From the NCBI GenBank assembly GCA_037952775.1, contig JBANAY010000004.1:12214001-12278000 (forward strand): 64,000 nucleotides of DNA, given 5' to 3'. Position numbers and translations under genes: made by a program. The notes under the pieces were generated by a model. It worked only from the letters and a program-made list of their open reading frames with translations, did not search any database and had not been told where the DNA came from. This document shows positions 35,064 to 44,073 of this stretch, in pieces (within the stretch, counting starts at the first letter, position 1; every line of letters begins with the position of its first letter). The DNA comes from Clonostachys chloroleuca. Its lineage: Eukaryota > Ascomycota > Sordariomycetes > Hypocreales > Bionectriaceae.

Positions 35064-36725
35064 TCAATCCAGCCGTCCGGCCTTCATGGCCGCTACCAGT
35101 GTTTTCAATTGCGGATCGGGGCCCTCGAACAACCTCTCGCAGTCCTGTTCCAAACTCTGGACCATGTCCTTGCAATACTCAACATACTCCTCCATCTCAG
35201 CATGAAGTTCCGGCTCCAGCTCCCACAGCTGGCCATCTCGATGCAGCTTGTAGAGCACTTCGTAGTAAAGATAGTCCACGTGGCAAATGTGCTGGAGGGC
35301 GTAATGGAACCAGAACCGCCGGCTGTTCCAGGACTCGAGCATGAGCGTCGACAACGCCTTGGGGTCCTCGGGGTGGGGGCCTACCCCTTCCCATCCCATT
35401 CGCTGTTCCGCTCGTGCTTCGACCTTTTTCATGGCTTCTAGAAATTTCGGTAGAGCTGCCTCGTACTTTGTGATATAGGTGTTTAAATCATGTCTTCGGA
35501 TGTAATGGCTTGGGGCCAGACCGATAAGCCATGGAGGTGGATCGGACAAGAATGCACGCATCGTGAAATTTGAAAACTCGACGTTGAAGACACCTGTGAT
35601 CCTACCAGTTCCTGGGTCGTAGAACATCTTATCTGGATTCAAGTGTGGGGCGAACGGGACAATATGAGTATAGTGATACTCTTTCATGTCCGTATAGAGC
35701 TCGTCCATGAGCTCCGTAAACGAGTGACGGGCTCTATAGCGGAGGCGGGCGCACTTTGCAACCTCCTCTGGGTCGATCTTGGGATCCTTATCTCGACAGG
35801 ATCTTCCGAATGTGCCGAGTTTGTCTAATCGCCTTGGTGAATTCAGAGTACGTAGATCCCAAAGAAACATCCTCTGCTCACGAGCCATGCGCTGAAAGTA
35901 ATCCACAGGGAATTGGTAGGGCGCGTCAAGGAACGGTGACGAGGGCCAATCTGGTATTCCCTCGCTCTGCAGGTACATATCACGCGTAAAAAGGCGCTTG
36001 GTAGCCTCCCATCTCCCCGAGCTGTTTCTCCCGATAGAGCCGATATTATAGACATTCTGATGTCGGAGCTGAAGATAGAACAAAGCAAACTCTTCGTAGA
36101 TCTTGGATCGTATTGTGTCAAATTCGGATCCTGAGTCCGGCAAAGTAGCTAGGTATTCACTGAGGATTTGACCTTCTTTTATTACGTCCATTAAGATAAA
36201 GGGAAGATTGAGAATAGGGACCAGGTCAGAAGCATCCTTGCTGAAGCCATAGATATGTGGGATGGGTATGCCTGTATCGGCGGAGAAGTATTCCATCCAC
36301 CCACCCTCGTTTGCTATCTTTTCCGCTTTTAGGGAAGTACTACTCCCGCCCGGGTAGGGAACACGGAGTAAAACAAGAGATCCATCAGAGAAGGCAAATT
36401 CAAAGATGAAGTGGCTGCGGCCTTCTGATGTGCTCTCATGGGTAGCTGGGCCTCGATCTTCCCTTATTCGACTGACGACAAACTCCTCTAGCGCTTTGAT
36501 AACACTAGGCTGGGTAAACGAGTCTTTCATTCTCAGCCTCTCGGACTTGGCGACAGCAGTGTGAGCCGTATCCCATTCGACTTCAAAGTAGCCAGGCTCT
36601 AACCCTTCTAAGTAATTCACCATACTGAGGGTTTTGATGGCAGGGAACCTAGAATGAGCTGATTTGATGACACAAAGCTCTTGACAAGTTGCAAAAATTC
36701 TTAGTGGGGGTTGAGGTGATGTCAA
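35064..36725 (-). CDS. APH/ChoK-fold phosphotransferase-like protein, probably catalytically dead
   Basis: An intronless 553-residue protein of the fungal aminoglycoside-phosphotransferase-like expansion. An N-lobe with HFIFEFAFSDGSLVLLRVPY (about 105-124) and K133 in LKAEKIANE resembles the nucleotide-binding lobe. The hinge region FILMDVIKEG (176-185) fits. In the catalytic segment the family pattern H-P-D-L-N-x-x-N is replaced by A-P-H361-L-N-P-D-K366, and the metal-binding D-W-E is replaced by N381-V-E. The three key acidic or amide residues therefore appear changed and phosphotransfer is unlikely. The frame is intact, which argues against a decayed gene and for a pseudokinase-like role. 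The substrate is unknown and antibiotic resistance should not be assumed. It is divergent from the secreted Lys-rich protein. Confidence 0.75.
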   Translation of the reverse strand: MTSPQPPLRIFATCQELCVIKSAHSRFPAIKTLSMVNYLEGLEPGYFEVEWDTAHTAVAKSERLRMKDSFTQPSVIKALEEFVVSRIREDRGPATHESTSEGRSHFIFEFAFSDGSLVLLRVPYPGGSSTSLKAEKIANEGGWMEYFSADTGIPIPHIYGFSKDASDLVPILNLPFILMDVIKEGQILSEYLATLPDSGSEFDTIRSKIYEEFALFYLQLRHQNVYNIGSIGRNSSGRWEATKRLFTRDMYLQSEGIPDWPSSPFLDAPYQFPVDYFQRMAREQRMFLWDLRTLNSPRRLDKLGTFGRSCRDKDPKIDPEEVAKCARLRYRARHSFTELMDELYTDMKEYHYTHIVPFAPHLNPDKMFYDPGTGRITGVFNVEFSNFTMRAFLSDPPPWLIGLAPSHYIRRHDLNTYITKYEAALPKFLEAMKKVEARAEQRMGWEGVGPHPEDPKALSTLMLESWNSRRFWFHYALQHICHVDYLYYEVLYKLHRDGQLWELEPELHAEMEEYVEYCKDMVQSLEQDCERLFEGPDPQLKTLVAAMKAGRLD

Positions 36726-37688
36726 AAACTCGATTGCCTATGATGTGGTTTGATGTTGACCTGGGCGCACTTTAGACGTAAGGTGATGTGATGGCCCCCT
36801 AAACGAGTTACATGTTAGCGCCTGGGACGAAGAGTTCACATATGGTTACGATAACTACCTACCTAGCGGCTAAAGCCTGCAGCTCAGCCCCGCTACTACA
36901 ATGCACTCCGTAGTTCCAGTTTGGTTACCAACAGCAGGGATGCAGTGTTGCATGACCAACAGCGCAACCAACAACCAACAGCATAACCAACAAATCAGCC
37001 AACAACGCGCCCCGGTGCCTAAATATGGAATTCTGCTTGTTATTTCCCGTGGAGAACCGCAAACTGGTGACAAAAATTTCACATGCTAAAAATATCATCC
37101 ATAAATGCCCCAATTCTAAATTCTATCGTAGCTGGCGCGTTGCACCTTGCGCTGCCACACTTGAGGACCACTAATGCAGACATTGCTCTGTGATACTTCT
37201 TCCGTTTTCTGCTTAGAAGGAACCGCAATTATCTTACTGTACGCATTAGCGGAGGAGCTGCCTTCTCCTTCTTCCATACATCCTGTATTATAGCCTGTTC
37301 TCATTGGCAACTAGGACAGCAAATCCTTGCGAGAGCTATCGCTCGAGCAACATTTCGAAGCAACCTTTCCCTCCATTCCCCTTTAGCGGTAGTGTAATCT
37401 GCTATTTTTTTTTAACGCTTGTCTTCCTGAAGCTGGTGTAGTGATACTGAAAATAAGCTGAGCGGCCAGACTATGTCGTCTTCATCTCTTCATATACTAT
37501 TGCAAGTATACATAAAACCTGTAAATCCCTAATTTTCAATCCAAACCGGCTCGTTCAACAAACCTGTCACAGGAAATTCAATCCTTGCGCTCAGAGCCAG
37601 GCCTCTCTAAATTATCATACCCCCCCCAGCCGGTTTTATTTCTTCCCTCCCTTTTTTTCCTATATCTTATTCTTAGAGGATTACCATC
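36726..37688. other. divergent promoter region APH-like / secreted Lys-rich protein
   Basis: 963 bp between divergent starts. It contains an irregular CCAACA-rich tract (about 36952-37010), a T10 run near 37404-37414 and a C8 run near 37620. Near the plus-strand gene are pyrimidine-rich stretches (37635-37670) of the kind common in fungal core promoters. No gene is supported. Confidence 0.45.
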
Positions 37689-39179
37689 ATGGTGTTGGTA
37701 AAACATCTTTGTTTCTCAACCCTCCCACTTTTACTTGCTATTTCCGGAACCAGGATTGGAGCTTCGCATTTCCCAAGTGACATATCCCGATCCAAGCTCA
37801 ACGTCCGAGATGGGCATGCCTATATTGTCACCCGCGATGATGAAGTCGGCCTTGGGCTACGCGTGGATAGTGGACATAGCCAATCACTCCAACTCCGCAG
37901 GCCAATGAAACGAGAGCAGTTCGAGAAGCGGGCAGCGAAGGGTCGAGCGAAGCCTGCTGTTGCTCCCAAGAAAGTTGCCACTCCCAAAAAGGCTGCTACT
38001 CCAAAAAAAAGCCGTTACTTCCAAGAAAGCTGCTGCTTCGAAGAAGGCTGCCCTACCTAAGAAGGCCGTCACTCCCAAGAAGGCTGCCACTTCAAAGAAA
38101 GCCACTAGTCTCAAGAAGCCTACCGGTTCAAAGAGGGCGGCAGGCCATAAAGCTGCTTCTCCTAAGAAGTTCACGGCAAATGCTCATGCCAAGAAAGTCG
38201 GCTCGAAGAAGGCTGCTGGCCATAAGAAGGCTGCTGCTGCCAAGAAGACTGTAGCTTCTAAGAAGGGTACAGGCCGAGGGAGAGCTGCAGCAAAGAAGGC
38301 TTCAACTAAGGCTGGCACAAAGAAGTCCAATGTCAAGAAAACTCCATCCAAGAAGATCGGCACCAAGAAATCTGCTGCTAAGGGTGTTGGCAAGAAGAAT
38401 CCTGGAAACAAATATTCCGGGAAGAAATTGCCTGTAAAGAAGAGTCCTATCAAAGCCAATGGCGCTAAGAACCCTTCTACTAAGCAGACTCCTGCGAGGA
38501 TTGCTTCCAAATCGGTCGATTCCACCAAACCTAACCCGACCACTCAGCACTGTAAGCGAGCCCCGGGTGAGGAGGGGGAGAGCTGCAACACGCCTGGGAT
38601 AATCGGTTCACGTTTCATAAGACCAAGGCTGGCTTTGGGAAGCTCTTGCGAAAGGACAAACCCAAACTAGATAAGGCCACGATTGGAAAGCCAAAGTTGG
38701 ACCCCGCCCCTGGGACGCAGACAGGTCAGCAGAGCGGGCAGCAGACAGGCCAGCAGACAGACCAGCAGAGCGGAGAACAAAGTCTAGAAAGCAAGAAAAG
38801 AGTAGTAGACAAGTCCGAGATTAGCAAGCCACAGCCTGAAAAAGGATCATCAGCGGACTTTATGCAGATATACAACAAACCCCATGAAGGGCGGACAGGC
38901 GAACGGAGTGGCCAGCAGAGGCAATCGCACGCATCATCAGGTCAAGAGACAAGCGGATCCATACCCCTTATCATCAAAGGCTCGTCTACAGGACAGTCGG
39001 GCGAGAAGAGCGAGCAGAGGGAGTCACAAAAATCGACAAGCCAGGAGACAAGCGGCTCTATACCAATCATGAAGGCAGACTCACCTGTAAAACAGACGAA
39101 CCGACAGACAACTGGCTCATCGTCAACCGATAGCGGTCCGATATATTTGGAAGATCATTCAAGGGAAAAGGTGAACTAA
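37689..39179 (+). CDS. secreted lysine-rich, histone-H1-like repeat protein with two apparent frameshifts
   Basis: I do not recognise a named family. The N-terminus (VLVKHLCFSTLPLLLAISG) is a good signal peptide. A pro-region follows with dibasic KR sites (MKREQ, FEKRA) that could be Kex2 sites. About 200 residues (roughly 75-275) are then built of K-K-A/P/T/S repeats such as TPKKAATPKK and KKAAASKKAA, like the tail of histone H1. A Gln/Ser/Gly-rich C-terminus has GQQ repeats and two copies of SGQETSGSIP / SQETSGSIP. Frame breaks: an A8 run at 38003-38010 has one base too many. The GGG at 38596-38598 has one too few if the Gln-rich C-terminus belongs to the gene; otherwise the protein ends at 38670. 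With both corrections the reading is 496 residues. Its lesions could be sequencing errors or real decay. A role in host or environment interaction is speculation. Confidence 0.55.
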
Positions 39180-39381
39180 GAACGAACTGCATTGTCAGGG
39201 CTCGCCTTTCCATTTTTTTCTCTTTCTTTCTTCTTCACTCGTCTATTTAGCTATGCCAGATAGCCCCTGACGGAATTCCAGGGCATTGCATTAACAGAGA
39301 GCGCATTGCCATTGAGAATATACATCAATTTTTGACCCACGGCCTTATAATAGTAACTAGATTCCCCATTATTGCAAAAAT

Positions 39382-40887
39382 TTAGAGATCCTTCTTGAAC
39401 GCATGCTCAGGCTTGTGAGTAGTCTCGTAGTCAATGTGAACATATGCCCGCTCGATATCCGGCAAGCTCTCAAGCTTAATTTGCAGGGCTTCAGCAACAT
39501 CATGTGTAGTCATCAACGTGCCTGCTGGGTCCATGACGATATCAACTTCGGCAATCAACCGCGGGCCGGAGTGATAGACACGAACAGTGTCGATCCCCTG
39601 GATTGAGTCCGAGTGGGTCAGGCAGACGTAGGTGATGAGCTGCTGCATGTCGACGGACGAAGCAACTCCGACCAACAGGAGGAACTCGCCAAATGCCGTG
39701 TGCAGCCAGATGCCCGAGATGAGGACGGACAGGATGATGGCGCCCATGGGATCGATCCACCAGACCAGCTTGGCACCACCAACAGATGTCAAAACACCAA
39801 AGCCGTTGATGAGCAAGTCGTTTCGGTGGTCCTGCCAGAGAATGTTGACCTGGCTGTATTTGTCCTTGATGGCCCAGCAGTAGAAGAACAAAGCAAGCTT
39901 GGTGCCAAATGCGATGCACACGGCAATAACAGAAGGAAGGAAGAACTTCTTGTCTTCCTTCTGCTGAACAAGTTCCTGGCAGGCAAAAGCAATGATAATG
40001 AGAGACACGGCGATCATGAGAAAACAGAAGACGATATTTCCTACGGTCTCCAGGCGTGCCTTACCCGCGGGGAAGCGACGCGGGTCGACGCGGGCGACGG
40101 CCCGGTTGGACAGAATGAGTGTAAGGTTACTCAGAGGGTCGAAGATGGAATCGGCCATGGTTGTGAACAGCGACAGGGAGCCCGACGAGATAGCAGCATA
40201 TAGCTGCAGCGCCGAGAGGACAATATTGGCAGCAAAGGATCCCCAAACAGCAATGCGGAACTTAAGCTGGTCATCGCCAGCTTCCTGACGAGCTTCTTCC
40301 CGGTGCTCTTCCACCGACTTAAGCATACGTTCAATGGCGGCATTCTGATTCTCATAAAAGCCCTGGACCTTGCGGGCGTTGCTCTTGGCACTGATGCTGG
40401 GGGCACACTGGCTGCGGCCGCTGTCCCTTTTACGAGACGTGTTGGCTTTGATCTTGGCCAGGTCGCCCTCGGTCTTGTATGCTAGCGAAAGGCCATAGGG
40501 GTCGTTTTCAAGGTTCACGTGAGGGAAGCCTGAGTTGCGACCAGCAGTGATTTGAGATTCCACATCCTTGGATGCGCCGCCATGGCGAGAAACGGGATGG
40601 TCGTGCCCTGCCTCCTGTCCGATAGGCTCAACGCCGGTGCTCTCTGAGATGTCGTGGGGGCCGTGGGAGGATCGGCTACGGCTGCGGCTACCGTGGTCTT
40701 GGTGCTGGATATTGTAGATGTTGGGGTGAAGGGTGATGGTGTTGCTCCCGTCGGGTATCATCTTGCAAGGTGGAGGATCGTCGCAAATATCACAATTACT
40801 AGCTATTTCGAATTCTCGGGAAGCCCCCAAAGCTCCGGATAGAAGATGAAGAAGGAAGGGAGTTGGCGCCAACGCTCTCTTTATCAC
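39382..40887 (-). CDS. CDF-family cation transporter, Mn-type (MTP-like)
   Basis: A 501-residue cation-diffusion-facilitator antiporter that exports divalent metal from the cytosol to an organelle or outside. A His/Ser/Arg-rich cytosolic N-terminus (about 50-200) precedes six membrane spans (about 210-410) and a C-terminal metal-sensing domain with the block RAYVHIDYETTHKPEH. The metal-site motifs are DSIFD (246-250) and DHRND (353-357). Two DxxxD motifs rather than HxxxD mark the Mn-CDF group, so manganese is the likeliest substrate. The first 30 residues, before the conserved region, may belong to a different exon structure, so the start at 40887 is uncertain. Its 3' end is 202 bp from the convergent secreted-protein gene. 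Confidence 0.88.
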   Translation of the reverse strand: MIKRALAPTPFLLHLLSGALGASREFEIASNCDICDDPPPCKMIPDGSNTITLHPNIYNIQHQDHGSRSRSRSSHGPHDISESTGVEPIGQEAGHDHPVSRHGGASKDVESQITAGRNSGFPHVNLENDPYGLSLAYKTEGDLAKIKANTSRKRDSGRSQCAPSISAKSNARKVQGFYENQNAAIERMLKSVEEHREEARQEAGDDQLKFRIAVWGSFAANIVLSALQLYAAISSGSLSLFTTMADSIFDPLSNLTLILSNRAVARVDPRRFPAGKARLETVGNIVFCFLMIAVSLIIIAFACQELVQQKEDKKFFLPSVIAVCIAFGTKLALFFYCWAIKDKYSQVNILWQDHRNDLLINGFGVLTSVGGAKLVWWIDPMGAIILSVLISGIWLHTAFGEFLLLVGVASSVDMQQLITYVCLTHSDSIQGIDTVRVYHSGPRLIAEVDIVMDPAGTLMTTHDVAEALQIKLESLPDIERAYVHIDYETTHKPEHAFKKDL

Positions 40888-42154
40888 AGGAAGGGATGGG
40901 TTAAGGAGGCAAGGAAGAAAGCAGATGAGAAAACGAGGCCCAGTGAGCGAATTGGCAAAATATGTACAGTAAGAAATGCGGAGAGATCAGCGGCGCTTCT
41001 CGATCAATTGGAGAGATGGAATTGAGTTGTGTGTGATTGGCTGGCAGTTGGGGTAGATCAGCTTCCTCCCTCGTCCCTTCTCTGTAATTGAGGCACGTGG
41101 GCACTCGCTGGGGTTTGGCAGCTAAGGCAGGGAGATGGGACATGGCGATCACGGTGCTGGTCATCTCGGTCGCACCTTGGGCCAAGGTTTGAGGGGGAAC
41201 ATTGAAATGGCCTGTCTTGGTGCTCGTGGGACAATTGGCCGTGTTAATTGCGAGTGAATCACATCTAGAATGAGCCGCGCCTATATTTGCGGCGTACCTA
41301 CTGAGAGTACAGGAAGTCAAAGCCCCAGCTGATCAGCCGTGAAGATACAGGGGACTCGGTTGCGCTGAGCCGAAGCATCGCTCCACGGCTCTTTGCGCGG
41401 TGACACCACGCCGGGAAGGCAGACCAGTACCGTGCCGTACAAGGTCAGACAACGTCATAGCGACTTGTTGAAGGATACAAACATGGCTGGGTTTCTTTAC
41501 CCCTTGGAGAGGGCGCAGGGGGCTGTTCCAGGACTCGTAGCATGTTGTGCTAGGACGATATGAGACCAGCGCAGCGATGCCGTCGAGATTAGAATAAGGT
41601 TGCCAACGTTCGGGAGGACCCTGCATTGGTCTTATTTATAGGTCGGCCGAGCCAAGGAATGATTAATAGCATTTCTCTCATTTGACGGTGCTTCCCACGA
41701 ACGTCAAGGTGCAGGCCGCGTCAAACGTTCGGGTGTGACCGGAGAGCCAGATCCTGAATGGACAATTCGCTTGACCCACCCTATAGGCAACAGACATATC
41801 ATTTTCTTAGCTGTATGCCGTCTTCTGTTCTCCCACGGGATTGGGCAGCTATGCAGTTTTCCTTTTATATCCGAAATCAGTGGGCACGGTGGGTGCGTTA
41901 TCCAAGACAGACATATGGTGTGAAAGCAGGCTGCTCAGTGGTGCGGTGGTGTGATGTGATGTGACGAGATTTAATCTGAGATAGAAAGACCAATTACACA
42001 ACCTGATATGAACCCTTTAACTTAATTAAATACCCATCTTAATTAGCACAACAACAGATTAGATATATTCATATACCTGCAGAGAATGCACAAACCACGA
42101 AAAGCTATTATCAGTTAAGAGGTATCAAAATCCGAGCGTCTCTACACCATCTCT
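40888..42154. other. intergenic region upstream of CDF transporter
   Basis: Contains the CDF promoter and leader plus the 3' flank of the lipase gene. The stretch 41985-42090 is noticeably AT-rich. Minus-strand frames of 139 and 97 codons at 40901-41320 and 41333-41626 have no recognisable features and may be upstream ORFs in the leader or chance. Confidence 0.45.
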
Positions 42155-43140
42155 CTACAGCTTTGCTTCAACGGGCTTGCCCTCCTCACTCTTCTCCAGA
42201 ATCCAAGCAATCATGTCCTTGCCGTACTGCTCCTTGCACAGGTCCGCATGCAGCTGGTGGTAACCTCCCTCATACTTCACAAACGTCTTATCCTCAAGCC
42301 CCTTCTGGGCCTCGAACCACTTCTTGGCAGCGTCGTAGCTACACACCTTGTCCTCAGTCCCGTGGGCGAGCCACAGGCTGCGCACCTCCTTGCCGACCGG
42401 CACCGTCCCAGACGCCAGAACCGCCGTCCGGTCCAGTATCCCGGCCAGAGCCTCGAGCGTCCCCGTGTCGTGGCACATGGGGTCCTGCCGGATGGACTCG
42501 ACCACCTCTGGCACCCGGCTCAGGTACTCGGGCGGCGGCGAGAACTTGAGCTTCTGGTGCGGGAACACCCTCCCCGCGAGCCGCCCGAAGAAGACCTTGA
42601 GGAAGCTCGGCTCCTGGCTGGGCACGAAGCCGATGAAGGGGCACTCGAGCAGCCACCCGCGCACCTGGCCGACCAGCTCCGCGTACTGCGGGTCGCCCAT
42701 CAGCGTGCACACCTCGCCGCCGCCCATCGAGTGGCCCATGACGAACAGAGGCGCCTTGCCCTCCCGCGCGGCCAGGCTGCCCTTCACGAACGCCGCGACG
42801 TCGGCGATGACCTGCGTCGTGGGACCCGAGTTGCCCCAGTCGGCCTTGCTGGGCGACGTGCGGCCCCAGCCTCGCTGGTCCCAGGCGAGCACCTGGATGC
42901 CCTGTTCGGCCACGGTGGCGAAGAACTCATTGTACCTGTTGATGTGCTCGCTGAAGCCGTGGACAAACACCAGGTGGGCTCTGATGGGCCCGGATGGCTG
43001 GTGAGGGTTCAATCGTCAGCGGCGCGCGGTAGAGAGACGCGAAGGCCACAGGTAGGAGCCATACTACTCACCGTCCATGTCTTTGTGTACGCCTTCACGC
43101 CGCCCTGCAGCTCAAACTGGCCTTCGGTGGTGGTTGACAT
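42155..43140 (-). CDS. monoacylglycerol lipase (Yju3-like, alpha/beta hydrolase)
   Basis: Serine hydrolase of the Hydrolase_4 family that cleaves monoacylglycerols at lipid droplets and membranes. Exon 1 is 43140-43072 and exon 2 is 42997-42155, with a 74-nt intron (GTGAGT...CACCAG). The 303-residue length matches yeast Yju3. The oxyanion block VFVHGFSEH, the nucleophile elbow GHSMGGG with Ser113, an acid in HGTEDKVCS and the catalytic His in GGYHQLHAD are all present in order. The WDQRGWGRTS segment is also typical. The gene is GC-rich, which leaves a long spurious open frame on the opposite strand. It is followed on the same strand, further upstream, by the MDL1 gene. Confidence 0.9.
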
Positions 43141-44073
43141 ACTGCCTGCATATTCCGAATCAGCACCCAACCAAATAACATGCTCGGAACCAACTGGCTC
43201 CACTTGCGATGGCCCCCAACACGGGGTTGTTACGAACCAACGGTTTTCTACTAAAAGCCGGTATGTCTTGCTGGGTTGGACTGTGGAGGGATCTTTGGTG
43301 GGAGATATAGTAGATACGCGATTTAGAAATACTCAAGGCAATCCCTTCTTTCTGGGGGAAGGGGGGAGGCCTAGAAGCCGAGGTGGCTTGTTCAGCTGGA
43401 CCATTTCTTATAGGTCAATAGCGAACCTTGTAATTGCCCACACCCTTTTTCCGGAGGCGTCGGTCTCCATCTTCTCCAAGAATCCGCGATCCCTCTCTAG
43501 GCCTTATTGGGTAGTCACAAGCCATGACTTGGATTTGCGCATCTATTAATGCAATCGACCCTGGCAATCGCCCCTGTTATGCGAATTATGCCGAGCGACG
43601 TGGTAGTTTTGTGTCGGATTTTCTTTGGTTGTTAGCATTGATGCCGAGGCATCTTCCACTCAATAATTCTGGACGGATACGTTGTCCCATTGCTCCCTAC
43701 TTGCTGGTGACACATGTATATGAGATTATGCACAATGCAAACAGACGAGATCCAGCTCAGCATGCAATGCCGCACGAGTCTTGTCTCTCTCTCTTTTTTT
43801 TCGAGTGGAGTTCTCCCACCGGGATGCTTAGATGTAAATAACTGCGGTTGTGGGAGCTGACGTAGCTCACCTAATGTACACGAAAGCCTGCCTGTCCCGA
43901 CGGTCTTTGTCCTATCAGTGTAGAATACGTGAAAGAGTGAAGGACTGGTTCTCTCAGATATGCAAGAGAAAAATCCGTTTTAAAAAGCAAATATTACTAT
44001 CCCATCTCTAACCGCTTTGTCCCCAAACTCCATGGTCTCCTCTGTGAGGCTGGACATAATTTTTTTTGGGCAC
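43141..44073. other. intergenic region lipase / MDL1
   Basis: 933 bp holding the lipase promoter and the MDL1 3' flank, both on the minus strand. Open frames here are short and unfamiliar. Nothing else noted. Confidence 0.45.

Noticed and set aside
38550..38620. An intron (GTAAGC donor at about 38551) to explain the second break in the Lys-rich gene
   Set aside because: The nearest acceptor would be AAG at about 38620 and gives the wrong phase with an early stop.
42248..43549. A 433-codon frame on the plus strand across the lipase gene
   Set aside because: It is antisense to a conserved serine hydrolase. It is kept open by the GC-rich third positions of that gene and has a low-complexity Arg/Pro/Leu composition.
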